Below, piece by piece: positions 8,089-17,261 of a stretch of 64,000 nucleotides of DNA (position 1 is the stretch's first letter; each line of letters opens with the position of its first letter). This DNA comes from Lederbergia citrea (GTDB lineage Bacteria > Bacillota > Bacilli > Bacillales > Bacillaceae_C): contig NZ_JAGYPH010000004.1 in assembly GCF_018343525.1 (NCBI RefSeq), forward strand, positions 186,001 to 250,000, in the 5' to 3' direction. Below the pieces are notes generated by a model, which was not told the origin of the DNA, did no database searches, and saw only the letters and a program-made list of their open reading frames with translations. The translations under genes and the position numbers were made by a program.

Positions 8089-8168
8089 TAACAATACCGA
8101 CAACTACGTGTTACAAAACAAATTAAGTACAACCAGGCTGTGCCCTAAATTTGAGCCGGCCTTTTCGT

Positions 8169-9632
8169 TTATTTTTCGAGCTTTGGAGCTTTTCTATGAT
8201 TAGTCGCTTGCTCATAGGCATAAGCAACTTTTAATAATGTCTGCTCGCTGAAAGCTGTACCAGTGAACATAATTCCAAATGGTTCTCCATTAGGCACATA
8301 CCCTGCTGGCACAATAACAGAAGGGTAACCTGCTTTCGCTGCAATTTCAGATCCTCTGTCCCCCGGAAACAATATAGCATCCAGATTATATTCTTCTAAT
8401 GCATGATCAATTCCCTTTGCCCTCGATAAGTATTGATCTTTTTCTAGCGCTTGGACATATTCCATTTCCATTAAGCTTCCACTCGTTTTTTCCGACGCTT
8501 CCAGTAGTTTTTGATCATACTTTAACATCCTACCTGGATTTTCATTATTAAATGAAATCACATCTGAAAGTGATCGAATCTTATTTGAACGCGAAGTAGC
8601 CTTAAGATATGCATTTAAATCTGGTTTAAATTCATAAACCAAAACATCGAATCCCAATTTTTCCTCAGCTGATGGAATGTTGATATCTTCTATGATTTCG
8701 GCTCCTAGCTCTTTCAGTACTTGTAAGGCTTGATCTGCAAGTGCCAGTTTATGTTTACTCAAACGTTCTGTAAAAGGAGAACCGGCAATACCAATCCGCA
8801 TTCCTTCTAAGGTTGTTTCGGATAGATTGGATGCATAATCAATTCCTTTCCGATCGGGATTCGTTCCAGTTACCGGATCTTTTTCATCCACACCTGCAAT
8901 GGCGCTTAAAAGATAGGCCGCATCCTTTACTGTTCTTGCCATTGGCCCAGGTGTATCTTGTGTGTGGGCAATCGGAATGACCCCGGTTCTGCTTACAAGT
9001 CCAACAGTCGGTTTTATGCCGACCAATGAATTTTTCAATGAAGGATTTAATATTGAGCCCGATGTTTCCGTTCCAATTGCAGCAAGAGCAAAATTGGCAG
9101 CGATGGCCGCGCCTGAGCCGGAACTTGAACCTCCCACATCAAATTCACCATATGGATTTAGTGTTTGACCACCTCTTGAACTATACCCACTCGGCATATC
9201 GAACGCCATAAAATTAGCCCATTCCGTCATATTCGTTTTCCCCAATAAAATAGCCCCCGCTCCTCGCAGTTGAGAAGCAACGAATGAATCTTTAGCAGCA
9301 TAGTGATCTGCCAAAGCGAGCGATCCCGCACTTGTATGCGTTTTGTCCCCAGTATCGATATTATCTTTTAATAATATTGGTATTCCGTGTAGTACGCTTC
9401 TTGGCCCATGCACCTTCCGCTCAATGTCATGTGATGACGCAATATGTAATGCATCGGGATTTATTTCTAGAACTGACCTGAGATTATTATCGTAATTGGC
9501 AATCCGATTCATGTACATATGTACGAGATCAACGGAAGTTACTTCTCCCGAATCTAGCTTTTCCTTTATATCTTCAATTGTTGCTTCTTGCAACCATTCA
9601 TCGTGTAATTGTCTTAACTTAGGATTCTCCAA
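8169..9632 (-). CDS. Amidase signature family enzyme
   Basis: A 487-residue amidase-signature hydrolase. The Ser-cisSer-Lys triad can be placed: Lys89 in ILLKDNID, the cis-Ser in GGSSSGSG (167-174) and the nucleophile Ser193 in TETSGSIL. The family cleaves amide bonds of varied substrates (amides, peptides, Gln-tRNA as GatA). The N-terminal 60 residues (LRQLHDEWLQEATIEDIKEKL) resemble peptide-amidase or Asp-tRNA-type amidases rather than GatA, and there are no gatB/gatC genes adjacent, so this is a stand-alone amidase with unknown substrate. Translation starts at TTG (9630-9632) nine bases after AAGGGGG. It has no signal peptide. Monocistronic. Confidence 0.85.
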   Translation of the reverse strand: MENPKLRQLHDEWLQEATIEDIKEKLDSGEVTSVDLVHMYMNRIANYDNNLRSVLEINPDALHIASSHDIERKVHGPRSVLHGIPILLKDNIDTGDKTHTSAGSLALADHYAAKDSFVASQLRGAGAILLGKTNMTEWANFMAFDMPSGYSSRGGQTLNPYGEFDVGGSSSGSGAAIAANFALAAIGTETSGSILNPSLKNSLVGIKPTVGLVSRTGVIPIAHTQDTPGPMARTVKDAAYLLSAIAGVDEKDPVTGTNPDRKGIDYASNLSETTLEGMRIGIAGSPFTERLSKHKLALADQALQVLKELGAEIIEDINIPSAEEKLGFDVLVYEFKPDLNAYLKATSRSNKIRSLSDVISFNNENPGRMLKYDQKLLEASEKTSGSLMEMEYVQALEKDQYLSRAKGIDHALEEYNLDAILFPGDRGSEIAAKAGYPSVIVPAGYVPNGEPFGIMFTGTAFSEQTLLKVAYAYEQATNHRKAPKLEK

Positions 9633-9858
9633 TTCTTATAGCCCCCTTTTCTTTTATTTTAGAATATTTCTGATAAGTATGCGATTTAAGAGTTTTATTT
9701 TTTAAAAAGTTTAATTAAAATCATAGTAAAGTCCCATTCTGTTATTTAGAAGGTCAGGTTACCACATTTCACATTTATCCATCAGGCAGGCTTCTTGGGT
9801 CATTAGTTATTTATGAATTAAAATAAAAGAAACAAATGGTGAGGGGCAAGAAGGGACT

Positions 9859-10779
9859 ATGAAAAAGAACCGCTATGAAAACATGGATAAAATTCAAACC
9901 TTGAAGGGTTTCAAAGATTTAATGGAATGGCGCAAGGAAAGGAGAGGCAAAACAAAAGATTTATCTTTTCAGGTTCCTCGCGTGGAAGAAACGGAAGAAA
10001 AATTTTTACAATCAAATAGGTCTATCGCTACGATCACATGGATTGGTCATTCTACTTTTCTCATTCAATTGAATGGGATGAACATTTTGACCGATCCCGT
10101 TTGGGCAAACAGGCTTGGTACGGACATACGACTCACATCGCCTGGTCTTGCAATCCATGCATTGCCCCCAATCGATCTTGTCCTGATTTCACATAGTCAT
10201 TACGATCATTTGCATTATTCATCTATTAAAAAATTGAAGGGCAATCCAAGTTTTTTTGTACCTATTGGGCTTGGCAATTGGTTTAAGAAAAAGGGCTTTA
10301 GCAAGGTGGTTGAATGTAATTGGTGGGAAGAACATCAATTGAACGGTTTGAATATTGCCTTTGTTCCTGCACAGCATTGGACAAAGCGGACGCTGACTGA
10401 TACGAATCGCTCACATTGGGGTGGATGGATATTGGAATCGTCGGATAAAAACACCATTTACTTTGCCGGGGACAGTGGGTATTTTCGAGGTTTTCGCGAA
10501 ATTGGAAACCGATTTGCGATTGATTACTGCCTCATGCCAATCGGTGCCTATGAGCCGGAGTGGTTTATGGCTGACCAGCATGTGAATCCTGAGGAAGCGG
10601 TAAAAGCTTTTCTTGATACACGTGCAAGAAAAATGATTCCGATGCATTACGGTGCTTATAGATTGGCTGATGATACCCCGAAAGAGGCACTGGACCGTTT
10701 GCTGGCAGAATGGAAAAAGCAAGAATTGAGTATGGAGCATTTAAAAATAATGAAGATTGGACAGACTCAAAAACTATAA
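9859..10779 (+). CDS. MBL-fold hydrolase, NAPE-PLD/UlaG-like
   Basis: A 306-residue metallo-beta-lactamase-fold protein. The metal motif SHSHYDHLH (111-119) supplies the HxHxDH ligands, and further ligand regions are AQHW (about 174), FAGDSGY and PMHYG near the C-terminus. The sequence TWIGHSTFLIQLNGMNILTDP and the block LMPIGAYEPEWFMADQHVNPEEA are typical of the NAPE-PLD-like/RomA branch of the superfamily, which acts on phosphodiesters or lactones; substrate here is unknown. A basic 50-residue N-terminal stretch precedes the fold, with no signal peptide. GGTGAGGGG is the ribosome site. Monocistronic, ending at the terminator at 10879. Confidence 0.8.
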   Translation: MKKNRYENMDKIQTLKGFKDLMEWRKERRGKTKDLSFQVPRVEETEEKFLQSNRSIATITWIGHSTFLIQLNGMNILTDPVWANRLGTDIRLTSPGLAIHALPPIDLVLISHSHYDHLHYSSIKKLKGNPSFFVPIGLGNWFKKKGFSKVVECNWWEEHQLNGLNIAFVPAQHWTKRTLTDTNRSHWGGWILESSDKNTIYFAGDSGYFRGFREIGNRFAIDYCLMPIGAYEPEWFMADQHVNPEEAVKAFLDTRARKMIPMHYGAYRLADDTPKEALDRLLAEWKKQELSMEHLKIMKIGQTQKL

Positions 10780-10878
10780 GATTTAAATCATTGATTTTTC
10801 CATGTGGAATATGAACTGGAACGAATATGTTACTAATTCGTAAGCCCTGTGCTAAATGACAAATATTTAAAAGTGTAG

Positions 10879-10914
10879 ACGTGCTTCCCACAAATATTGG
10901 AAGGCACGTTTTTT
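10879..10914 (+). terminator. Terminator after MBL-fold gene
   Basis: ACGTGCTTCC and GGAAGGCACGT pair with one bulged base, followed by TTTTTT. Confidence 0.7.
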
Positions 10915-10953
10915 CTTTCCCGATCCTCTATAATAAAGATATTCCCCAAAATT

Positions 10954-10979
10954 AAAACCCATCATCATTCTGCTCCGTC
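10954..10979 (+). promoter_or_regulatory. Candidate autoregulatory ECF sigma promoter
   Basis: AAAACC (10954-10959), 16 bp, CGTC (10976-10979) fits the general 'AAC-N16-CGTC' pattern of Bacillus ECF sigma promoters. It ends just before the sigma gene, and a start near 10986 would exclude an upstream ATG at 10982, agreeing with the TTG start chosen for the gene. Confidence 0.45.
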
Positions 10980-11011
10980 TAATGATTAGTAAGTCAAGGA
11001 GGTATTTAGAT

Positions 11012-11545
11012 TTGGAAGATTTTGTTGCTGAAGCGCTTCAGGCAGCAGATATTGATTTGCTGTTTGACCAAATAATGACTGACTACGGACAGGATATGTT
11101 GCAACTTACCTATTCATATGTGAAAAATAATGCTGTTGCGGAGGATTTGACGCAAGAGATTTTTGTTAAATGCTATAAAGCTTTGCCTAATTTCGAGCAT
11201 CGTTCTAACCTTAGAACTTGGTTATGGCGGATTGCAATCAATCATTGCAAAGATTATCTTCGTAGCTGGCACCATCGCAATATTATACTGACATATGAAA
11301 ATGAAGTTGAACCTGTATCTTCACATGATAACGTGGAACATGCAGTCCTACGCTTGGAAGAAGAAATGGAATTGATTAAAGCTGTTTTACAATTGCCTAT
11401 TAAATATCGAGAACCGGTTTATTTATATTATTTTCAAGAGATGACTATTAAGGAGATCGAATTGCTTATAGGTGTTAAGCAAAATACAATAAAAACTCGG
11501 CTGCGCCGGGCGATGACACTTCTAAAAGAAAGTTTGGAAGGGTGA
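11012..11545 (+). CDS. ECF-type RNA polymerase sigma factor
   Basis: A sigma-70 family protein of about 177 residues with regions 2 and 4 only. Region 2 includes the AEDLTQEIFVKCYKAL segment and TWLWRIAINHCKDYLR (core binding and -10 recognition); region 4 is LPIKYREPVYLYYFQEMTIKEIELLIGVKQNTIKTRLRRA, a helix-turn-helix for -35 recognition. I chose the TTG at 11012, nine bases after AAGGAGG (10996-11002), over the ATG at 10982 that has no ribosome site. It is followed by a PadR-like regulator whose start overlaps its end, and by a SEDS-type membrane protein; no classical zinc anti-sigma gene is present, so the PadR or membrane protein may control it. Confidence 0.85.
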   Translation: MEDFVAEALQAADIDLLFDQIMTDYGQDMLQLTYSYVKNNAVAEDLTQEIFVKCYKALPNFEHRSNLRTWLWRIAINHCKDYLRSWHHRNIILTYENEVEPVSSHDNVEHAVLRLEEEMELIKAVLQLPIKYREPVYLYYFQEMTIKEIELLIGVKQNTIKTRLRRAMTLLKESLEG

Positions 11546-11550
11546 GGATC

Positions 11551-11964
11551 ATGGAAGAACGTTTAAGGAAGTTGAAAAAGAATAAAATATCAAACGAGCT
11601 ACAATTTACAAATCGCCATCGTGAAAACATTTATAAAGCTATTCAAAGAGAAGAAGACAAAAACGAAGATGTTTTTCTGGCCATTTTACAGCTACTTTCT
11701 AATAAAAAAACTGGATTTGAACTTCTGCAGACATTAATTGGACGGGGTATTAAAAAATTCGTAGAAAATGAAGGCTCTCTTTATCTTTTACTGCACGAGC
11801 TTGAACAAAAGGAATATATATTATCTGAATGGAGCGATGATAAACAGAAGCATTATAGCTTAAATCAAAAAGGAAGAAGATTTTTGAAAAAAGCTGAAGC
11901 GAAACATGGACTAGAAACTAAGACTCTGAATGAGCTGTTGCGAGGTGACTTGTTATATGAGTGA
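11551..11964 (+). CDS. PadR-family transcriptional regulator
   Basis: A 137-residue protein with a PadR winged helix at about residues 35-115: the phrases AILQLLSNKKTGFELLQTL, GSLYLLLHELEQKEYI and YSLNQKGRRFL mark the helix-turn-helix and wing. A basic, helical N-terminal segment of about 30 residues precedes it. I prefer the ATG at 11551 with GGAAGG nine bases upstream over the GTG at 11542, which sits on the sigma stop codon. Genes of this type usually regulate the downstream 'permease prefix domain' membrane protein, exactly as here: the next gene overlaps it by 8 bp. Confidence 0.8.
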   Translation: MEERLRKLKKNKISNELQFTNRHRENIYKAIQREEDKNEDVFLAILQLLSNKKTGFELLQTLIGRGIKKFVENEGSLYLLLHELEQKEYILSEWSDDKQKHYSLNQKGRRFLKKAEAKHGLETKTLNELLRGDLLYE

Positions 11965-13243
11965 GAAAACATCTTTTCTGCAGCTTGTGAAGAATCAGAT
12001 TAAATCTAATGAAGCGAAGAAGTTTGTAACGCTGGAGCTCGATAGTCATATTGAAGATACAGCGCAACGATTGATGAACGCTGGGTTTTCTAGGGAAGAT
12101 GCTGAGGCACAGGCTGTCCAACAAATGGGCGATCCGGTAAAACTCGGCTTAAAAATGGGTCGCTTGCATCGTCCAAAAATTGATTGGAGCTTATTAAGTC
12201 TCTTCATTTTCTTGCATTTGCTTGGATTATTGCCGCTTTTAATCACGAATTTTGAGTATCAGCCATCAATTTATCAACAAAGCATTAGTATTATCTTAGG
12301 TACTATTTGTGTATTCAGCGTGATGCTATTTGATTATAGGAAGTTGAAAGAAAAAGCATGGTTAGTTATTGGTATAGCAGGTATTATTTTATTGCTATTT
12401 TTCTATTTTGGCACCTATATAAATGATTTTTACCTTGGCACCTATAGGAATGGTTATCCCTATATCCGGTTCGGATTTTTTAGTTCAAATTCCATAGCCG
12501 TTCTCCCTTTTCTGTTTATTGGATGGGCAGGAATTTTTAATAGATATGCTAATCGTTATTTGCTTATGATCGGATTATTTTCCTTTACATTACTGCTTTA
12601 TATCCCTGTCAGCATTTTACCCAATATCATTATATATGTTTTGATGGTTTTCACCATGTACGTATGGACCATTCGTAAACGGAGAAAACGAGTACTTGGC
12701 TCATTCATCGCTTTTATAATCGGAGGTTCTTCTCTTCTAGTCTGGAAATATAATCCTTTCTATATGAAACATCGTCTATTAGGTTTTTTAAATCCAGAGA
12801 AATACGCAGATGGCTCAGGGTTTTTGAATGTGCAAATTAAAAAGTACTTATCTGAAGCAAGCTGGTTTGGACAAATAAATAAACTAGAAAATTTCTCTCT
12901 CCCAGAATCACACACGGATTACGTGTTTGTCACATTAACGTACTCGCTTGGCTGGATTTTCTCTATCGGTCTTGTTCTCTTTCTTATTGCCGTCACTATC
13001 AGGTTGTGTTGGATGTCTCGTAAAATCGTAGATACATTTGGCCAACTAATCATTATCGGAGCAGCGACTCTTTATACTGTGCCCTTCATTTACAATATTA
13101 CGATGGTGCTCGGTTGGCTGCCACTTGCAGGATTTTGGCTACCATTCATTAGCTATGGAACAATTCATGTTTTAATTAATTCTGTTTTGATTGGACTTGT
13201 TCTAAGTGTATATCGGCGGAAGGATTTAGTAGCTCCAGCCTAA
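11957..13243 (+). CDS. SEDS (FtsW/RodA-like) protein with permease prefix domain
   Basis: A 428-residue polytopic membrane protein. Residues 1-70 are a soluble helical permease-prefix (HAAS-like) domain with the typical phrase MNAGFSREDAEAQAVQQMGD. The rest has about ten hydrophobic segments and SEDS hallmarks: the RLLGFLNPEKYADGSGF loop, the SHTDYVFVTLTYSLGW block holding the Asp that is essential in RodA/FtsW glycosyltransferases, and GFWLPFISYGT before the last helices. It should therefore polymerise or process lipid-linked peptidoglycan precursor, or be a regulated derivative. The ATG at 11957 has GAGGTGA eight bases upstream. No penicillin-binding-protein partner gene is adjacent. Its third place in an ECF sigma operon suggests envelope-stress control. 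Confidence 0.8.
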   Translation: MSEKTSFLQLVKNQIKSNEAKKFVTLELDSHIEDTAQRLMNAGFSREDAEAQAVQQMGDPVKLGLKMGRLHRPKIDWSLLSLFIFLHLLGLLPLLITNFEYQPSIYQQSISIILGTICVFSVMLFDYRKLKEKAWLVIGIAGIILLLFFYFGTYINDFYLGTYRNGYPYIRFGFFSSNSIAVLPFLFIGWAGIFNRYANRYLLMIGLFSFTLLLYIPVSILPNIIIYVLMVFTMYVWTIRKRRKRVLGSFIAFIIGGSSLLVWKYNPFYMKHRLLGFLNPEKYADGSGFLNVQIKKYLSEASWFGQINKLENFSLPESHTDYVFVTLTYSLGWIFSIGLVLFLIAVTIRLCWMSRKIVDTFGQLIIIGAATLYTVPFIYNITMVLGWLPLAGFWLPFISYGTIHVLINSVLIGLVLSVYRRKDLVAPA

Positions 13244-13250
13244 TAAAATT

Positions 13251-13276
13251 AGAACCCACATTTTGAGGGTTCTTTT
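13251..13276 (+). terminator. Terminator of sigma-PadR-SEDS operon
   Basis: AGAACCC, nine-base loop, GGGTTCT and TTTT. It ends ten bases before the convergent DUF421 gene. Confidence 0.7.
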
Positions 13277-13285
13277 ATATCTCTC

Positions 13286-13855
13286 TTATTGTAGATATTT
13301 AGGATGATCTTTCTGTTGGTTGTCCAATTCAGCAAAAATGTTATCTTGTTGTTCAACGGATTGGGTTTCTAGATATCCGCCCATTAGTCTTTTAAAATCG
13401 CCGATAGTTAACGGCTTTGCGTCTTCCATCAATTCATATCCAAGATCACCATTTGATTCGATGGTCGCGGTTTTAACGTCTTCGATTTTAGTGATGCCAG
13501 CCATTCGTAGCCTCATTTCCAATTGATCAACGGTAAGACGCAATTTTTTTAACTCAGGTACATTTAATACACCATTTTGAATTACAATTTTTGATTTTCC
13601 GGTTACCAATTTTTCTAACCAGTTTATTTTTAGTTGTAAATATTCAAGTAAGAAAAGTACGGCGACAAATAAAGCGACGACCATCCCCGTTTTCCCTACA
13701 CTTTTCTGACCGATTGGCTGAACAAGAACAGTCCCGATTGAAAGCATTACGACAACTTCCGGAATAGTCATTTGTGAAATAGATTTTCGACCTGAAAACT
13801 TTAATATAACGATACCCATTAAAGCGATGAGTATGACCTTCCAAAACAAACTCAT
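13286..13855 (-). CDS. DUF421 (YetF-like) membrane protein
   Basis: A 189-residue protein of the DUF421/YetF family. It has three N-terminal hydrophobic segments, with the family phrase GRKSISQMTIPEVVVMLSIG after the first, and a C-terminal soluble half containing GKSKIVIQNGVLN and the LTVDQLEMRLRMAGI block. The B. subtilis relatives (YetF, YrbG, YkjA, YdfS) include spore-membrane proteins that take part in germinant-receptor signalling or membrane organisation; this member could be a vegetative or spore version. I start at the ATG at 13855, eight bases after GGAG, rather than the one seven codons upstream that has no ribosome site. Monocistronic. Confidence 0.8.
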   Translation of the reverse strand: MSLFWKVILIALMGIVILKFSGRKSISQMTIPEVVVMLSIGTVLVQPIGQKSVGKTGMVVALFVAVLFLLEYLQLKINWLEKLVTGKSKIVIQNGVLNVPELKKLRLTVDQLEMRLRMAGITKIEDVKTATIESNGDLGYELMEDAKPLTIGDFKRLMGGYLETQSVEQQDNIFAELDNQQKDHPKYLQ

Positions 13856-13895
13856 AAATTCATCTCCATTCATCAATATTTTTCACCGATAATAA

Positions 13896-13935
13896 GAAAA
13901 AATGCACGAATAAATGCATAAGCATTTATTCGTGC
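13896..13935 (-). terminator. Strong terminator after the acyl-CoA synthetase operon
   Basis: Perfect 14-bp stem GCACGAATAAATGC/GCATTTATTCGTGC with a four-base loop and a T-run on the minus strand. Confidence 0.85.
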
Positions 13936-13944
13936 AAAATATGG

Positions 13945-15657
13945 TTAAGCATGTACCAAATTCAGTTTTTCAACTTCCTTCGCCTTCAATTCACGGCGCA
14001 AAATCTTCCCACTGATTTTTGTTTTCGGCAATTCATCAACAACTTCAATTTCCCTTGGTGCCGCGTGTGCTGCGAGCCTGTTTCTGACAAAGGAACGAAT
14101 TTCCGCAAGCACTTCAGGCGTGGATTCGTATCCTTTATTCAAAACGATAAATGCCTTCACAATTTCCCCGCGGATGAAATCCGGCTTTCCAATCACGCCA
14201 GCCTCGGCGACAGCAGGATGCTCAATTAGCTTGCTTTCTACCTCGAAAGGTCCGATGCGCTCCCCAGAAGAATTAATCATATCGTCGCTTCTTCCTTGGA
14301 AGAAGATGTAGCCATCCTCATCCTTCAAGGCCAAATCCCCCGCAAGATACCACTCTGGGCCAAATGGGAAATAGGTTGCGTATTTTTCTTCATTATTCCA
14401 TACTTCTTTCATAATCGCTGGCCAAGGCCCTTTGATCGCCAAATGACCAACTTCCCCCACCGGTAAAATATTGCCTTCATCGTCCAATACCGCAGTTTCA
14501 ATATTAGGAAGTGGTTTTCCCATCGAACCCGGTTTAATTGGTTCTGTTGGCAAGTTTACAATTAACTGCGCCCCTGTTTCTGTCATCCACCATGTATCAT
14601 GAATCCGCAGGTTTAAATTTTCTACGCTCCAGTAAATAACTTCGGGGTTAAGTGGTTCACCGACACTTAAAATATGGCGGAGCTTACTTAAGTCATAGCG
14701 CTCAAGCGCCTCTTGCCCTTCCGCCATTAGCATGCGGAAAGCTGTCGGTGCACTATACCAAACAGTTACACCTGTTTTTTCAATCGTTTCATACCAGCTG
14801 TCGGCATTAAAACGGCCACCATGAAGAACTATTGTTGCTCTGTTTAAGAGTGGTGCGAATATTCCGTATACACAGCCTGTGACCCAGCCTGGATGTGCCG
14901 TGCACCAATAAACATCATCTTCTTTTATATCGAGGACCCAACGACCAGTAATATATTGCTGAATCATTGCGCGGTGGGCGTGAATAATCCCCTTTGGTTT
15001 CCCTGTAGATCCGCTTGTGTAATGAATGTTCAAGCCGTCATCAAGCTCTACCCATTCGATGATCTCTTCTTCATTTGCAATCGAGTTAAGTTCTTTTGGT
15101 ATAGAAATAACGTCAGGCGAAACTGGCTTTTTATCAGTGAGAAAGATTGTTTCAAGACTTGGCAAATCTTCTAGAGGCACTCTTTGCAAATACTCTTCAT
15201 TTGTAATGAGGAATTTCCCGCTGCAATCCGAAATTCGGTCACGAACTGCTTCTTCCATAAATGCCTCAAACAATGGCCCGACAACTGCTCCAATCTTAAT
15301 CGCGGCTAAAATCGCAATATGACATTCCGGGTGTTTCGGCAAAAACACGAAGAGAAAATCCCCTTTATTCACACCATGTTTTTTCAAAACACGCGCCCAT
15401 CTGTCCGTTTCACTCTTTAACTCTTCATAAGTAAGTTTCCATTCACTTTCCCCCTCTACATAATGAAGGGCAATCTTTTCTCCAAATCCTTCAGCAACAT
15501 GACGATCAACACATTCATACGCCATATTTACTTTACCTGTTTCATGCCAACTAAAGTTTTTTTCTATTTCTTCCCAAGCAATTGACTGCTTCTCTGCAAG
15601 ATCTGATTGCACATTATAAGAACCTTTGATTGGAGGTATCACTTGTTGTCTCGTCAT
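13945..15657 (-). CDS. AMP-forming acetyl/acyl-CoA synthetase, AcsA-like
   Basis: A 570-residue ANL-superfamily enzyme that activates a carboxylate with ATP and CoA. Motifs: TSGSTGKPKG (214-223, ATP loop), HDTWWMTETGAQ (A5, adenine/acyl pocket), YLAGDLALKDEDGY hinge region and SGKILRR with catalytic Lys551. Length and the opening FSWHETGKVN phrase closely match B. subtilis AcsA (572 residues), but the last ~15 residues differ and the context is unusual: its start codon overlaps the stop of an SsuB-like ABC ATPase by four bases (ATGA), at the end of a SAM-riboswitch operon. It may therefore activate an imported sulfur-related carboxylic acid rather than acetate. Enzyme class is certain; the substrate is inferred to be open. 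Confidence 0.85.
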   Translation of the reverse strand: MTRQQVIPPIKGSYNVQSDLAEKQSIAWEEIEKNFSWHETGKVNMAYECVDRHVAEGFGEKIALHYVEGESEWKLTYEELKSETDRWARVLKKHGVNKGDFLFVFLPKHPECHIAILAAIKIGAVVGPLFEAFMEEAVRDRISDCSGKFLITNEEYLQRVPLEDLPSLETIFLTDKKPVSPDVISIPKELNSIANEEEIIEWVELDDGLNIHYTSGSTGKPKGIIHAHRAMIQQYITGRWVLDIKEDDVYWCTAHPGWVTGCVYGIFAPLLNRATIVLHGGRFNADSWYETIEKTGVTVWYSAPTAFRMLMAEGQEALERYDLSKLRHILSVGEPLNPEVIYWSVENLNLRIHDTWWMTETGAQLIVNLPTEPIKPGSMGKPLPNIETAVLDDEGNILPVGEVGHLAIKGPWPAIMKEVWNNEEKYATYFPFGPEWYLAGDLALKDEDGYIFFQGRSDDMINSSGERIGPFEVESKLIEHPAVAEAGVIGKPDFIRGEIVKAFIVLNKGYESTPEVLAEIRSFVRNRLAAHAAPREIEVVDELPKTKISGKILRRELKAKEVEKLNLVHA

Positions 15658-16385
15658 TGTACTTTCTCCTTTATATCATTATTTAAATCTAGTAAATTCA
15701 ATATCTCTGCCTTTTTTTCAGCAAGTGTGACATCGCCTCGTGAACGTGGCTTTTTCTGTTCAATTTTGATTTCCGCATAAATTTCACCTGGCTGCCCTCG
15801 CAAAATAAAAACCCGGTCGCATAAATATAAAGCTTCATCAATATCATGCGTAACGAGCACCATCGTTGTCTGTCGCTTTTTCCAGATTGAAAGCAGCAAA
15901 TCCTGAAGCTGCATTTTTGTAAAAGCATCGAGAGCACTGAATGGTTCATCTAAAAGCAGTACGTCCGGTTCTGTAATGAGGGACCTTGCAATCGCAGTTC
16001 TCTGTGCCATACCGCCAGATAAATCTTTTGGATAATGGTTTTCAAAACCATTCAGACCAACAAGGTCAAGAAGTTCCTTCGCAAGTTCTTTTTGCTTCGC
16101 CGTTTTTACGCCAAAGCCAATATTATCGTTAACAGAAAGCCACGGCATAAGACGTGGTTCTTGAAACATCATACCGACTTTATGATCGGAATCTGTTTTC
16201 GAAAGCGTGAATTTTCCACTGTATTGGTCATCGAGCCCCGAGAGTACTCGCAGCAAAGTACTTTTTCCACAGCCGCTCGTACCAAGGATGCCAATTATTT
16301 CTCCTTCTTTCATTGAAAAAGTCACATTCCTAAAACCTGCTTTACCTTTATTAAATGTTCGAGTTACATTTTGAACTGCGAGCAC
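15654..16385 (-). CDS. ABC transporter ATPase, SsuB/TauB-like
   Basis: About 243 residues with Walker A GTSGCGKS, Q-loop GMMFQEPRLMPW, signature LSGGMAQR and Walker B VLLLDEP. The Q-loop and signature are typical of the nitrate/sulfonate/taurine importer ATPases. The start is likely the GTG at 16385, eight bases after GGGGG; the in-frame TTG six bases upstream is too near the site. Overlaps the AMP-ligase by four bases, so translation of the two is coupled. It energises the permease just upstream. The operon is behind a SAM riboswitch. Confidence 0.85.
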   Translation of the reverse strand: MLAVQNVTRTFNKGKAGFRNVTFSMKEGEIIGILGTSGCGKSTLLRVLSGLDDQYSGKFTLSKTDSDHKVGMMFQEPRLMPWLSVNDNIGFGVKTAKQKELAKELLDLVGLNGFENHYPKDLSGGMAQRTAIARSLITEPDVLLLDEPFSALDAFTKMQLQDLLLSIWKKRQTTMVLVTHDIDEALYLCDRVFILRGQPGEIYAEIKIEQKKPRSRGDVTLAEKKAEILNLLDLNNDIKEKVQ

Positions 16386-16399
16386 TCTCAATTCCCCCT

Positions 16400-17251
16400 T
16401 TACCGCTGATTGGACAAGCTATCTTGCCAACTAAGTGATTTTTTCTCTAAACCTTTGAGTAATGAATCGGTTATTTTTCCAATAATTGCAAACAAAAAGA
16501 TACTGGCAATTACGAGTTCCGGTGAGTAAGTATTTTGTCCGACAACCAGCAAATATCCCAGACCTTTACTCGCTCCCATAATTTCCGCTGCTACGACGAA
16601 CATCCAACCAAGCCCCAGTCCACTTCTTAGACCGACTAAAAATGAGGGCAAGGATGCTGGAAGAATAATTTTTCTTAATGTCTCAGCGGATGTGAATCCA
16701 TAAATTTTCCCCACCTCTATGAGCTTTCTATCTACCCCTTGGATTCCGGAAACAATATTTAAGTAAACCGGAAAGAATACACCGACAGCGATTAATGTCA
16801 CCTTCGAGGATTCGCCGATCCCCATCCAAAGGATAAACAGCGGAACCCAGGCAAGGGATGGGATTGAACGAAATGCTTGAACGAGTGGATCCATTAATTT
16901 TTCCATGACGGAAAAGTAACCGACTGCCGATCCAAGTAGAACTGCTGCAAGTGTGCCAAGCAAAAAGCCTACGGCGACCCTGTACAAGGTTGTGCCAACA
17001 TGACCAAGAAGTGTACCTGCTGCACCCATCTCAAAAATTTCCTGAACAATTTTCGTCGGTGCCGGCAGAAGATGTGCTTCGATTACCCCCGCCCTGCCTG
17101 CAATCTCCCATACGAGTAATAGAAAGAGAGGAATGATGCTGCCTAATATCCACTTTTCATTTTTCTTATATGTGAATTTGGAAATACGCTGTCTTTTCGG
17201 CTTCTCCATTCGAACATTAATCGTTTCACTTCTGCCACTCATCGTTGCCAC
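16400..17251 (-). CDS. ABC transporter permease, SsuC/TauC-like
   Basis: A 283-residue BPD-type permease with about six transmembrane segments after a basic 35-residue N-terminus. The EAA-loop region GVDRKLIEVGKIYGFTSAETLRKIILPASLPSF contacts the ATPase, and FRSIPSLAWVPLFILWMGIGESSK is a family hallmark of nitrate/sulfonate/taurine permeases. Eight bases upstream of the ATPase start and ten downstream of the binding protein, it is clearly part of the same operon. Substrate is not defined by sequence. Confidence 0.85.
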   Translation of the reverse strand: MATMSGRSETINVRMEKPKRQRISKFTYKKNEKWILGSIIPLFLLLVWEIAGRAGVIEAHLLPAPTKIVQEIFEMGAAGTLLGHVGTTLYRVAVGFLLGTLAAVLLGSAVGYFSVMEKLMDPLVQAFRSIPSLAWVPLFILWMGIGESSKVTLIAVGVFFPVYLNIVSGIQGVDRKLIEVGKIYGFTSAETLRKIILPASLPSFLVGLRSGLGLGWMFVVAAEIMGASKGLGYLLVVGQNTYSPELVIASIFLFAIIGKITDSLLKGLEKKSLSWQDSLSNQR

Positions 17252-17261
17252 CGTCCTTTAC

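Noticed and set aside
8133..8168. Terminator of the amidase gene
   Set aside because: A GC-rich stretch is present, but the arms do not pair well and no T-run follows on the correct strand.
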